Of a DNA stretch of 64,000 nucleotides, positions 46,555 to 57,354 are shown in pieces. Origin of the DNA: Pyrenochaeta sp. MPI-SDFR-AT-0127 (lineage: Eukaryota; Ascomycota; Dothideomycetes; Pleosporales; Cucurbitariaceae). The DNA lies in the NCBI GenBank assembly GCA_020747015.1, contig JAGTJM010000020.1:496001-560000 (forward strand). The letters run 5' to 3'. The position numbers were made by a program, and so were the translations under genes. Within the stretch, counting starts at the first letter, position 1; the number at the start of each line of letters is the position of its first letter. Below the pieces are notes generated by a model. The model had not been told where the DNA came from. It ran no database searches and saw nothing but the letters and a program-made list of their open reading frames with translations.

Positions 46555-47035
46555 CTTGATTGAATGTGATATGTGATGCGAAAGTGATTGCTTCTTTCTC
46601 AAAGATAAGCAGTCGATATATCGTTCGTCTTGATATCTTGTTGATTCGAAGTGTCGGGAATGTCTGATAGAGTACGAGCCAGGATCTCACGGACTACATG
46701 TGTCTCTTTATACACATCTTAGATACCTCCGCACTCCGCAACCTTCCCCCCAGATGTCCCGCATCGTGACACTTGTGGCAACGGTCCCACACTTTGTTGG
46801 ATCGTGACGAGCCCGCCAAGCTGCATAGTGGACTCGTACGTGTGCCTCGAGACGGTGCCACATCCGACAAGCTGCCGATGCCGATCGTTGGTATCTCCGA
46901 GGTTGGAACACCAAAGCATAGAGGGCGTTTGCACGAGCCAAAACCTATATTGATAGCGATGAAGTTTTCTTCTTTCTGATTCATTCTATGAACTACTTCA
47001 ACCTCGGCTCCTTTTCGCAGTTCAGACGCAGTCGT
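46555..47035. other. Intergenic; no gene seen
   Basis: Between the SDR promoter and the 3' end of the deformylase gene. Nothing supported. Confidence 0.5.
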
Positions 47036-48121
47036 CTAGTTGAACACCACAGTCTTTACACCATTAAGGAAAACTCGCTTCTCACTCCACCACTTGACAG
47101 CAGCTGCAAGTACCTGGCTCTCAACATTACTTCCCTCTTCAACCAATTCCTTTGGACTGAGCGCATGATCTACTCTCGCAACACGCTGCTCGATGATAGG
47201 ACCCTCGTCCAAATCGGCAGTCACGAAATGTGCAGTTGCACCAATGATCTTCACGCCACGCTCATAAGCCTGATGATACGGTTTCGCGCCTTTGAAAGAC
47301 GGCAAGAATGAGTGATGGATGTTGATGATCTTGCCGGACATTTCTGTGCAGAGGCGAGGAGAAAGGACTTGCATGTAGCGCGCTAATACCACAAGGTCGA
47401 TGTTGTGCTTTGCAATGAGATCCAAAATTTGTGACTCCTGTTGCGTCTTGGTGTCCTTGGTCACAGGCAGATGGTGGAATTCTATGCCATTGTTCTTCGC
47501 CAACTCGGAAAACTCGGGGTGGTTCGACACGATGATTGGGACCTCGACCTTCAATTGTCCAGACTTGACGCGGAACAAAAGATCGTTCAGACAATGTCCA
47601 ATTTTGGAAACCATGATGAGGACTTTAGGCTTTGCATCTACGCGCCTGATCTGGTAGTCCATCTTCATCTCCTCTGCTAGTTTCGCCATGGAGCCCTCGA
47701 GGCCGGATAGTTCAGAAGCATGCCCAAAATGCACACGCATGAAGAATGTCTTCGAGTCTGGGTCAGAGAATTGTTGCAGATCGAGAATGGTGAGGTTCTC
47801 TTTGGCCAGAAGGCCAGTCACTGCGTATACGATGCCCGCTTTGTCAGGGCATTGAAGCGTGAGGTAGTGATCGTCGCCGGCCATTGCTGCGGATCTTGCG
47901 GGTGTTGAAGTCCCTTCTGTCGAACCGAGCTGTTGAAATTGAGGTGTAGATGTTGTTATTGAACGTTTGCTGAAGTGTGACTGGTTTGTCGAAAATTTGG
48001 GAAACGTGTTTTGCCGGTTTCGGAAAGGTTGAAGCGTTTCTATGAGCGGCCGTCGGGCCGAAAATACCCGTGTTGATGTATAGACCGATCGTATGCAGAT
48101 GCGTGATTTATTCAAAAGCAT
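47036..48121 (-). CDS. Formyltetrahydrofolate deformylase (PurU), probably mitochondrial
   Basis: An uninterrupted frame; from the ATG at 48121 it gives 361 aa. An N-terminal ACT domain (about 83-160, HYLTLQCPDKAGIVYAV) is followed by a formyltransferase-fold catalytic domain with NIHHSFLPSF, a GATAHFV His and the DLDEGPII Asp, the catalytic Asn-His-Asp set. PurU hydrolyses 10-formyl-THF to THF and formate. The first 60 residues (MLLNKSRICIRSV..., rich in Arg/Ser/Thr and free of acids apart from one Glu) look like a mitochondrial presequence, which is why this start is preferred over the in-frame ATG at 48205, which would give 389 aa. The ATG beginning MAGDDHY could yield a cytosolic form. 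Confidence 0.92.
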   Translation of the reverse strand: MLLNKSRICIRSVYTSTRVFSARRPLIETLQPFRNRQNTFPKFSTNQSHFSKRSITTSTPQFQQLGSTEGTSTPARSAAMAGDDHYLTLQCPDKAGIVYAVTGLLAKENLTILDLQQFSDPDSKTFFMRVHFGHASELSGLEGSMAKLAEEMKMDYQIRRVDAKPKVLIMVSKIGHCLNDLLFRVKSGQLKVEVPIIVSNHPEFSELAKNNGIEFHHLPVTKDTKTQQESQILDLIAKHNIDLVVLARYMQVLSPRLCTEMSGKIINIHHSFLPSFKGAKPYHQAYERGVKIIGATAHFVTADLDEGPIIEQRVARVDHALSPKELVEEGSNVESQVLAAAVKWWSEKRVFLNGVKTVVFN

Positions 48122-48830
48122 TTCTCCGTCAAAAGAGCTTGCTTTTAAGGAGTTGGGTGCAATATGTGGATTTCTTGGTGTTTGTGAAAGGAACTTGTGG
48201 TTCATTGATGCCGAGTTCGGCCCGTCCAATCAGAGTCTGGCCGTGTCGCTTACAACTCTCCCACCAGCTCCACGTTGGTTCGTTCAGCATCTTTATCGAA
48301 GCCTGTCCTTACTTTGGGAGCAATAGATCGCTAAAGCACGATACGTATGGAAGGGTAGAGTGTCAATGGGCTGTTGGGTCTCACGAAACCGGTTAAGGGC
48401 ACATAGGCAATCGTCTAATACAACATCCCTCTGGCCTCATCTACAGCATATAGAGGATACTATGAAAGTCATCACACTAATTGACAATGGTTTTGCTGTA
48501 TTGGTTGCATCTGAGGGTATGGCGCTGCAGTTGAGAATGAGTTGCAGATACAAGTGTCTGAGTAGTGTTGGTTTGGAGAGACAAAATCTTGAAGCTTAAA
48601 GATGCGTGTACGCTGAGAAACAAACACCTCACAATGGAGGTGATATTTGTGCAGCCACACTTCACAAGATGCACCTGAATGTTAGATACCTTCAGAGATT
48701 ATGGTCCCAGTCCGCTACAAACATATCGGATCATTTGCACTTCCTACCAGCATCTAAAATAGCTTCTGATACAATCACAAGGAGAGCTAGAAGAGCTACA
48801 TTTTACTCTATGATTGCCACCAAACCTACC
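48122..48830. other. Intergenic; no gene seen
   Basis: Promoter of the deformylase gene and 3' flank of the small paralogue A; both flanking genes are on the minus strand. Confidence 0.5.
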
Positions 48831-49492
48831 TCAATACTTCATTCGCTTCCTAGTAATTATATATGGACCATCAAATGGAGGCTTTGGAAGATTATGCCGT
48901 ATAGCTTCTACGTCTAGATCGTAGCCGCTCAACATATGGTCTAGCTTCTTCCCCAGCTCGTCGAGTCTTCCAATATCTTCTGTCTGCCACTTGATGCCCT
49001 CTTCCGTGCGGTCTTGAACTCGATCCGCAATCTTTTGTTGCATAGCAATGGCCACTCGTTTAATGTCAGTCTTTCTCGCCCCCACAATACGAGGAAACTA
49101 CCTACACCCAAGTGTCATGAAAGTCATTCCAGGACTTTCACCGGCCTTGTTGGGTCCAGATATCCAATACAGGCTTGTTTATTCCACTAAAGGAATGTCT
49201 TCCTGGAACGAAGGTCCCTGTACGTTGCTCTTGTAGTCCTGGCAAGATGACTTTTGAAGTCTCTCAGTTCTACTTCCGTCACTTCTTCAGGGTCTGGCGT
49301 ACCCCATCCCAAGTACGCACAGAGGTTGTAGTCTAGTTCACTGGTTGTAATGCCAAGGGCGACGGGCGAGTCATTTAGCCCCTTCCATGACTTGGGATAA
49401 TAAACTGGATACAGTTTGTAGCGCTCTACAGGTGGTTTCTCGCACTTATCCGAGTTCTTTCCTAGATCCCTTTTGCTATTCGTTGATGACAT
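48831..49492 (-). CDS. Small fungal protein, paralogue A (possibly broken)
   Basis: Best model has three exons, 49492-49224, 49173-49106 and 49054-48831, giving 186 aa, against 193 aa in the divergent neighbour (paralogue B). Shared features: YKLYPVYY/YRVFYPMY, GITT/GWTT then NLC/DLC, SPG...TLG/TPG...QLG, and a C-terminal coiled-coil-like helix. Intron 2 (51 nt; GTAGGTAG donor, CTGAC branch, acceptor before TG) matches paralogue B's intron in site and phase. Intron 1 (50 nt, GTACAG...ACAAG) is less secure: it removes a stretch (DLRSRKTFL then TAG) that resembles coding sequence in B (HLYARKRSL). So this is either a gene with a derived intron or a pseudogene carrying a frameshift and stop. No known domain recognised. 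Confidence 0.55.
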
Positions 49493-50126
49493 GATATTAT
49501 GGGTATACTTTCCAGGTTTGTATGCGGAACACAAAGATTATGTCAAGTAGCAGTTGTTTTAATTGTCAGAAACTGCAACTGACAGGGCTACTACTGAAGT
49601 ATCAGCATAGAAAAATTACCCTATACTTTTTATGTGTCTTCCTTCACTGACTATGCCCTAATTGATGCATGGTGTCTATCTATACCACAGACCTCCTACC
49701 ACTCATAACCACATAGTGGACAGCACATCTTCTAGCAGGAGAACGAGAATTCGTGTTGAACCACTTGCCAACACGCGCCTGTCTGAATACCTTCTGAGTA
49801 AAAGTGTATGCACAGAGTCACAGGTATACTGCATCAACGACTCTCCATATGGTTGACTCAACCTCCGTTCGCTCCTAGGTTGTCATCACCGCTCCCAGAG
49901 TATAGCGAATATTCATATCATTTGCATAAATTGCACGATGCTAGGGATTGTAGAGTAAACTTCTGACTCTCGAAAAGAATGACAACCTAGGGGGGAAATG
50001 CGGCTATATAAAGAGTATCTCTATACTAAATCTTCCACCAAGCACCAGGGTCAGAGCGTATTTCCCTGACCAAAACCACATAAAAAATAGATCCCTACAC
50101 CCCCTTCACTCTTGCCATTTTCCAAT
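49493..50126. other. Shared promoter of divergent paralogues
   Basis: 634 nt between the start codons of the two related genes, including a TATATAAAG at 50005-50013 on the side of paralogue B. No other gene. Confidence 0.6.
50005..50013 (+). promoter_or_regulatory. Candidate TATA box of paralogue B
   Basis: TATATAAAG about 115 nt upstream of the ATG at 50127. Confidence 0.55.
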
Positions 50127-50781
50127 ATGCCTCCCGCGACCTTGCCCGAAGGCCCGCCATTTGAGGTATACAGAGTATTTTACCCCATGTACGTACAATC
50201 CAATCAAGCCCACAACGCCTGGGTCGGCTGGACAACTGATCGCTTCTATCGCGATCTCTGTATTTCCTTGAACCTGCCCGTTTCGGACCTTTCCTTCAGT
50301 CTGGGCAGTCTGGACCACTTGTATGCGAGGAAGAGATCCCTCGTTGTGGACATGGACCCAGAGAGCAGAGACGAGCCGCACGAATTCGACACTTCTGAAT
50401 TGGCGTCTTGGTGGGTAGATCCCAGTAGACTCAAAATCGACAGATATGGACAAACACCAGGGTCAAGTATTCAACTTGGATGTAGGTGTGATGATTTGGG
50501 GGTAGTATCCAAAGAATAGAGGTTTAGACTTGGAATCACACTGACACGTAAAAGTGTATATAGCAATCCTGTCGAAGTTGAAGACCCAGGTTCTCACGTC
50601 TTTGACAGAGGGTGAGAATATGACAAAGGAACAAGTCGACAATCTCGAAGAAGATTTGGACAAGACTTTGCGAGAAGATGAGGCGTTGAAAGACTCCAAG
50701 CTGACGGTTGCGAGTATTACCCAGATGCTGATCGCCCATGAGCCAATTCCTAAACAAGAGGCAGCATCTGAAGAAGAATAG
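50127..50781 (+). CDS. Small fungal protein, paralogue B
   Basis: Two exons, 50127-50481 and 50555-50781, with a 73-nt intron (GTAGGT donor, CTGAC branch, AAAAG acceptor), give 193 aa. The N-terminal part has an aromatic-rich globular look (VYRVFYPMYVQS, WVGWTTDRFYRDLC). The C-terminal 75 residues form a charged amphipathic helix, probably a coiled coil (LSKLKTQVLTSL, VDNLEEDLDKTLREDE), ending in an acidic tail. No signal peptide or membrane segment. I do not recognise a described domain. Its divergent neighbour is a paralogue by sequence, length and intron position, which points to a local inverted duplication of a lineage-restricted family. Confidence 0.75.
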
Positions 50782-51126
50782 TTTGTGGACTGTAAATCGA
50801 GTGTACCTCAATATTCAGTCTATTTACTTGCATCGTATTGCATTTGCGTTGCCGTGTGACATGATGTGTGATTGATCGAATACTGAAAGTGGCAATTCGG
50901 CTACGCACCTTGAGGATAAATTCAATCCTACATATGGAGGTCAATCAGTAGCGATCACATAGCAGAGTTCCGTAGCGCTGGGTTGATGCGACTTCCACAA
51001 ATCTGGCATCTTGATAAATCAACAGTAAATATTCGTACAAAGGATCGAAGATAGGAGGATTACGTTGTGGCTCTCGAAGGTCATCCATTCCTTCAAGCGC
51101 CCTGTTCAGCCCAGGATACACAGTCC
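50782..51126. other. Convergent spacer; no gene seen
   Basis: 345 nt between the 3' ends of paralogue B and Ku80, presumably their 3' UTRs. Confidence 0.5.
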
Positions 51127-53572
51127 TCACGTGTCATAAAAGCTCCTCGCCTCTTCCTCTGTGACATCGCTTACGAGACTCCTCTTCTGATCTACAAGTC
51201 CGTACTTGCTCCCCCGAATCCTCCACCACATATCCCTGCGATTGCCATTCAATTTTCCACCTAGAATTTCATTTTTCAGTTCCCGAATGAAGATGTTATA
51301 TATCTCGGGCTCTTCAAGCTCTGTGATTTCTTCCCGCATCACGCGAATCGCTTCAAGCGCTCGTCCATATGCACTGTCACCAACGCTGTTGGTGATGAGG
51401 GAACGAATCTCCTTGGCTATACCGTCTGCAGCTTCCTGTATGGCTTCGAGATCATCGGTTACAGCAAGGGCTTGCTTGAAAGATGGGATCAGGTTATTGG
51501 CTTCTATCTTGATGCGTTTGGGGTTTCCGAGGAGCTCGTCGACGTCGAGGCCAGAGAGTGGTTTTTCGCGGTCTGCGCGTTGACGCTTGCCACGGCCTTT
51601 GACCTTTGGCGGAACTCTCTTGACATCTGCTACTTTCTTTAGGGTGCTTAATTGGCCTTCTGCTTGTGCTAAGAGCTCAGCGGGTGGTGCTGAGTATTTC
51701 TTCAGAACGTCTGGAGCATCTGGAATCGCAAGGGTGGGATCTGGGTGTGTAGCTCGCCATCGAATGATATGGCCGATGCGGTGAACAAGCGGTGAGAAGG
51801 TATCTTCAGGTTTGGCGTACTCTTCTTCATTCCCGTCTTCGTCGCGACCGAAAGTGGAAAGGTCCATCGCATCAACGTAGTCGCTCATTGCATTCATGAG
51901 GTTTTTTGTTGGTAGATCTTTGTGCTCTGTGATTGTCTTGCCGCTGATGGTAAGCTTTCGATCTAAAGGCGGAAACTTGTACCGCCTCATGTCTTCCTCG
52001 AAAGGCAATTCAACGTCGACCAACGCCTCCCAGTCTAGTTCGATTCGCGGTACAAGTAATAGTAAAACTGGAGGCTTTAGTTCCTTGGTAACTATCCTTG
52101 CCACAGCGTAGCATTCAGCCTCGTACAAAGCATGGATGAATGATGATAGCGCGAGTTGAGCTGGCTGATTCGCCTTCTGTGGAACGATGAAATTTGATCG
52201 GCTTAATGGAAGATATCGCTCGAATTCTTCGGCCTTGACAAAGCCAACAAGCTGTAGTGATGGCTGTGTTTCGAGTTTAACCACGTTCATATCGGATTCC
52301 GAAATATGCACAGCCGTTCTTCCATACTCGTAACCGCGCTCCAACTCGTCCATTTCAACATTTTTCTTTGTTCCCGCCTCTTCTTGGTTTTCCACTTGGT
52401 AAACACGCTGATTTCGCACTGCTGACAGATCACTCATCGGGTGATCTTCACCAACTATGGTTGCCGAGGATTGATTGCTGGGGCCTGGTACGCCTCCGAG
52501 GTCTGTCCGTACGACAAACGAACTCGCTGTTGGTGGTTTCGCAATCATAGTACATGGGTATCGCTCCACATCTATTGACAGTGTGGCATCATAAGTTTCA
52601 AGGTCTCCAAGCGTTAGTTGACCCCTGTAGCTGGGGACTGGGCGAGTTTCCTTTAGGCGTGGCGTATGCAGCTGTTCGACGGCCACAGCTAGAGTACCGA
52701 AGTTACCGTCACAGTCTTCAACAAATCTTTTCAGAATCTGCTCGCTCTTCGCCTAAGATTGGTCAGCATATATGAATGCGCGAAAGGTAGACTAGGTTAC
52801 CTTTTGCGACTCCTTGTCTTCTTCTTTAAAACCACTATCAGCATCATCAAAATCCACACCCAGAAGCACAACCTCTATTGGAGCAGCCGTATCCTTGATC
52901 TTGACGGCAATGTGTTCCAAGTCATCGGTGTCCATCTCACCACGACCATCAGTAACGATGATGATTCGACGATCATACTTCAAAGGATTGCCTTTTGCGC
53001 CTCTGGTCGCGCTGTCTATCATCTGGACAGCTACTGCAAGCGCAGATACCACTTTATCATGTAAGCGTAGATTTATAGAAAGAGACGTTGATCTTACAAT
53101 CCCCATCATTTGTACTACTGGGCTTCAGATGTTCCTGAAGAACCCTAATGTCACCAAGCAAATACCTATTCCTCGTTAAAGGCTTCAACAATTTGGATGT
53201 TGACTTGCTTACTGCTTCACTTCGGAGAAGACTCTCAAATTCTCATAGCCCTCTGCCTCCTCCATGACACCAGCTAGATCGGTGTCGTCAGTGCGACATC
53301 CAATCACACTCATAAGCGCACTCTTTCTGCCCGTTGCAACCTACGCATTCATTAATCTTACACTCCGTCTGTCTCGAATATCAAACACTCAAAGCACGCC
53401 AGGTCACTCAACGCACTAAATCTCCAAAAGAACGTCGGCTTACAGTAGTCGTGATCTTGTCCCAGACATACTCAAGCGCCCAATCGAGATCACTCTGGTC
53501 GCGACCATGTCTCTTCTCGCTCATTGACCGCCCTAGATCAACAATGAAGACTGTTGCTTCTTTACTCGCCAT
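51127..53572 (-). CDS. KU80: Ku80, DNA end-binding subunit (NHEJ)
   Basis: Five exons, 53572-53444, 53340-53213, 53165-53098, 53051-52801 and 52752-51127, give 733 aa. The N terminus is the Ku vWA-like domain (MASKEATVFIVDLGRSM, then RRIIIVTDGRGEMD). The central beta-barrel that encircles DNA follows (about 230-450; KAEEFERYLPLSRSNFIVP), and the C-terminal arm ends MWWRIRGSKYGLVDQKRSLVSDVTEEEA, as in other fungal Ku80 proteins. With Ku70 it binds double-strand ends and starts non-homologous end joining; it also acts at telomeres. All introns are GT-AG and each junction restores a conserved peptide (GDLVSALAVAVQ, KAKSEQILKRF). Residues about 265-320 show a low-complexity acidic insert. Confidence 0.95.
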
Positions 53573-54800
53573 GATCGCGTTGCTTGCTCTCTCTGTGCGC
53601 GTTATATGAACTGATGTTTGCGCGTCGAATTGCAGTACCGTTGCATCGGCTTGATGGGAAAGTGAGCGTGATTGAAGAGTTGCAGCGCGGGTTGCAATAT
53701 GAGAGCAACGGAAAGACAATTGAGGAGAAAGAGTACAAGATATATCAAAAAGAACGTGTATGTCGATGCCGCTTAGGACGCTGCAGCCTTGGGGTGGAGT
53801 TATGCACGGACGCAAACTTGAACGCGAGTTCAGGTGACGTCGAACTAACTGGATCGAGCAGAGATGCCTTGTTCAGTCAACGTTAATGAAGTTCTATTCT
53901 CAGGTATGCATAGAGTTATCATCTATTACCTAGTGTATTACTATGTACTTACTTGTATGTGCTCAACTTCGCGCGTTGAACCCATTCTCTACATAGTAGC
54001 TGCGTTATACGATCGAGACTACTCTTTTCATTTCATATTCTGGCAGGCCTTCAACGGCACCTTCATGAGGATCGATTCGAAAGAAGTTCCAGATCTTCGG
54101 TTTTGGTGGCAGAAGACCATATCATGATTGGAGTTTTAGAGGCTTACTCCTAAGCACCCTCATAAGGAAACTCGAAGTCGGTTCTAGGAGATTAACTTAG
54201 GTTAAGTAGAAAGGAATATCACGGTATGAGAGTACGCGATACGAATGTAATCAAGATGTAGCATGTGATTGAGGACTGTTACCTGTGTTTTCACGTTGGT
54301 CTCGGCCATGGTTCAAAAAGACTTACGGAAGGCACGTCCCAGATATCATGGCCTAGATACAGTCTTCAACTGCCCAGATCACTGATGTCGCCGACTGTGA
54401 AGAATGATACATCCAGCAATAGCATCTCAATGCATGATCTGACAGATATGGTTGGCCAGTCTCAGCATATCAATCCATGGCTAACGTGGGTCCATGTAAT
54501 GCACCACAACTACATAGACTACGAATTACACCGACAGCAAGAGTCTGGTAGGATGGAACCCTCGAGACTATAAAAGGCCAAAGCTTACATCCTGCCGTGG
54601 AGAATACGTGTCGAGATTCTGATAGTCAGACAACTGTGCAGGAGCTGAGACACGTTAGAGGATGTGTAGACACAACACTTGCCTAATTGTGAACCCATCT
54701 AACCCTACCATCACATTTCCTCAAGGAGAATCAGTATTCGCTCCTGTTCCCGCTTCTGAATCCTCTTTTCCCAACCTTGCGTAGATCCAGGGTGTTGTTC
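53573..54800. other. Intergenic 1.2 kb; no gene seen
   Basis: Ku80 promoter and 3' flank of the parvulin gene. Open stretches at 53584-53886 and 54265-54573 start with TTG or GTG and are not recognised. Confidence 0.5.
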
Positions 54801-55232
54801 TCATTTACGCCCTTCAACCATGATGATATGATAACCCTCTGAAGTTTTAACCTCGCCAATCTTAGGCGACCCCGTCGTGCTCGGTTCGAGATCATATGCG
54901 ACTTTTTCGAAATCGGCGAGCAGCGAGCCACGAACTTTCCAGCCCAGTGATCCACCTTGATATACGCTGTTAACCTGTGTTGCAACTCTCTATTCTTCTT
55001 TGCAATCCTGCACTTTGAACGTACCTTGCCGTGCCTTGTCTTCACTCATTTCCCTAGCTACCTCATCGAACTTTGCGCCGTTCTTTATCTTCTCGAGGGC
55101 CTCTTCTTTCTTGGAGTGCTTTTCGCAGAGGATATGGCGAACATTTATGGAGGTTGCGGCCTTTAGTTTGGATTTGCTGGAGGAGTCGTCGGCGTCTTTG
55201 TCCTTGCCTTTGCCTTTGTTCTTTGGCGCCAT
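54801..55232 (-). CDS. Parvulin peptidyl-prolyl isomerase (Pin4/Par14 type)
   Basis: Two exons, 55232-55025 and 54955-54801, with a 69-nt intron (GTACGT...ATCAAG), give 120 aa. A Lys-rich N terminus (MAPKNKGKGKDKD) precedes the parvulin domain: VRHILCEKHSKKEEALEKI, the GAKFDEVAREMSEDKARQ helix, GGSLGWK, and the C-terminal EVKTSEGYHIIMVEGRK with the conserved His. There is no WW domain, which separates it from Pin1/Ess1 and fits Pin4 (Par14), a small parvulin linked to ribosome biogenesis and chromatin in animals. It catalyses cis-trans isomerisation of X-Pro bonds. The basic leader may bind nucleic acid or direct it to the nucleus. Confidence 0.93.
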
Positions 55233-55663
55233 TGTGTCCTGGAAGTAAGGGTGGCGTAGTGCTCAGTGATTGAGTGATTGAGGTTGCGAGGGGAAGGTAG
55301 CGGGGAGCTGGGGGCCCTGGGTGCGGGGTCGAAAATCGAGAGTTTTTGTAGCAGACCAAGTGTGTTTGTATGGGGTCTCTGAATATGAGTAATTCGGTGT
55401 TGCACACCACAGTAATTCTGAGCGCGTCTGGGTGCAGGGGAATTGTAAAGTTGTCTGAGGCTTGAGCGTGGAGGTAGAGCACACGGACAGCTGTGGTGGG
55501 GTAGGCGTGATGGAATGCAGTCAGTGTAGTTACTTCAAGGACAATGATCATGTGTAGATATTTCCTGATAGCTAATCTATATAATAATCAGAAAGGCATG
55601 AACCTATAAGCATCATACTGCTTTCAGTGAAGACGGAAATGGTCTAAGCTTAACGCGTGAAGC
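55233..55663. other. Intergenic; no gene seen
   Basis: Parvulin promoter and 3' flank of the polyprenol reductase gene. Confidence 0.5.
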
Positions 55664-56598
55664 CTACCATAATGCAGGTATCATCCTCTTTCGAGGGCCT
55701 ACCTTTGCCTCGCCAAATCTATCCATGTACCACTCCTTTGTTCCTGCCGCTGTGACTCCGAGGTTCGTTGCCACGAATACTGTCCCGCACACCAGCGTCC
55801 AGTTCACGACGCTGCCCGCGGGAGCTGCCAGGAAGGAGAGCAATGCGTAGATGGCAATTTCGCAGGTATAGTGCGGACAGAGCAAATTGGGAAACAGTGG
55901 ATGCACAGGAAGCTGGTAGCCCTTGTTCTCGGTGCGGAGGCGGTAGAGGTAGGCATGATATGAATACTGGAACGCATGCGCGGTAAGGATGGCGGGCACT
56001 AGAAGAGTGACCGCCCATCCGCCCGGCGCTCTGTTCTGGCCCTCGACCCAGATTGCGACGTTGATGGTCACGTAGAAGAGCAGGCCGAGGAGCCAGTGCG
56101 CGAACCACATTCTGCTCTTGCTCGTCGAGGTGTAGGCATACGACTCGAGCATTCGGCGCACGCCCTGAAGGAGCATGAGCGTCCACACAATCTGCAGCTG
56201 GCCAGATGCAGCCCACAGCCGCAGCTTCCACGCCCAGAAGAGCGAACAGGCTACCGAGGTGATGTAGAAGTGGGTGAAGTAATTATGGGGGACCTGAATG
56301 GTGGCAGCATAGTCGAGCAGCTGGTCGACAGCAGCCTTCTGCGCCCTGGGCCGTTGCCTCATTTCATCTGGTGCCGTTGCACGCGACCCATAGGCCAGAA
56401 AGCGGGTGCGCAGCGCAGGGACGGCATGGATGACGAGGATCTAATAAGCAGCACGGGTTAGTTGATTAGGTGCACAGTGGGAGCTGAGTGGTGTCGCGAT
56501 ACAAGAAGTGAAGCGGCGAGGTAGGAGGCGCGCAGGACAGGCACTGGATGCAGCAGGTCCTCGAGGCTGCTGCCTGTTGCTGCTGACGGCAAGGACAT
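55664..56598 (-). CDS. DFG10: Polyprenol reductase (Dfg10/SRD5A3 type)
   Basis: Two exons, 56598-56503 and 56440-55664, joined over a 62-nt intron (GTATCG donor, CTAAC branch, TATTAG acceptor), give 290 aa. Several membrane segments are visible (RASYLAASLLILVIH, VACSLFWAWKLRLW, WLLGLLFYVTINVAIWV, WAVTLLVPAILTAHAF, IAIYALLSFLAAPAG). The C terminus fits the 3-oxo-5-alpha-steroid 4-dehydrogenase domain: HPLFPNLLCPHYTCEI, TKEWYMDRFGEAK and GPRKRMIPALW. The LLCPHYTCEI motif and placement of the NADPH-binding His/Glu residues are those of SRD5A3/Dfg10. The enzyme acts in the ER membrane in making dolichol from polyprenol for N-glycosylation. The first exon was recovered because the exon-2 frame alone lacks the first membrane segment. 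Confidence 0.92.
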
Positions 56599-57354
56599 GA
56601 CAGGAGGACGAGCGCGAGAGAGTAAGGGAGACGGAGAGTGAATGACGGAGAGACGACGGGCAGACGACGGGCCCGCTGACCGCTTGTTTTGCGCACCAAA
56701 AGCAGAGCGTGCGTGGGCAAAGCTAATTAACCCGGCGATCGCCGTTTTAGCGGCAGTTGGGCTGTTCCAGGACGAGCATTTGCTGCGACGCGAGAAACAT
56801 GGGCCAGGCATTAACAAAGCACTGTTTTGTGAGTGGGAGGCTGGCAAGACGGAGGACAGTGTGGATGATGGCATTGCCAGCGGGCGACGTCACTGCTAGA
56901 GCAAGAGGTTGTGCCCGACGCCTGCACGCTCTCTCTCTCTCTCTGTCTCTCACACGACGGGCGAGATACACTTTGCGGCGTGCGTGTGTCCATGTGCAGG
57001 GTTGTGTTCAGGAGACGGGGCCGGCCTGGGAACCAAGCCATGGTGCAGGGCGCTGAGTGGAGGAGCCTCTTTGTGGCCGCTCGCAAGCCTCTGCCTTCGG
57101 TATCGCTCGACCTGCTGCCACTGAACCTCACAACACACCCTCCCGGCGCGCCCTCCCATCTCGACTCCCGCCTGCAACCAGCCCGCTGCCCTTTCTTTGG
57201 TGTCGCTGCGGCACACAAAGCGATCCGAAGCGACGGCGACTCCCGCAGGGCTCCTAAGCGCCTTGTGCTTGCCGCCCACTCGTGCCCACCCCGTCCCTTG
57301 CTCGACGAGCAGACATGAGGCAGGATCTCCCGTGTCCTGTCCCCTACATGCGTG
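56599..57354. other. Divergent promoter region
   Basis: Between polyprenol reductase (-) and the ankyrin protein (+). GC-rich, with a (CT)8 run at 56929-56944 and long CT/CA-rich stretches near the ankyrin gene start. No gene supported, though open frames occur on both strands because of the base composition. Confidence 0.5.
56929..56944. repeat. (CT)8 dinucleotide run
   Basis: Eight CT units followed by GTCTCT, in the upstream region of the ankyrin gene. Confidence 0.9.

Noticed and set aside
53584..53886. Plus-strand frame next to the Ku80 start
   Set aside because: Begins with TTG, starts 12 nt from the Ku80 ATG on the other strand, no recognisable domain.
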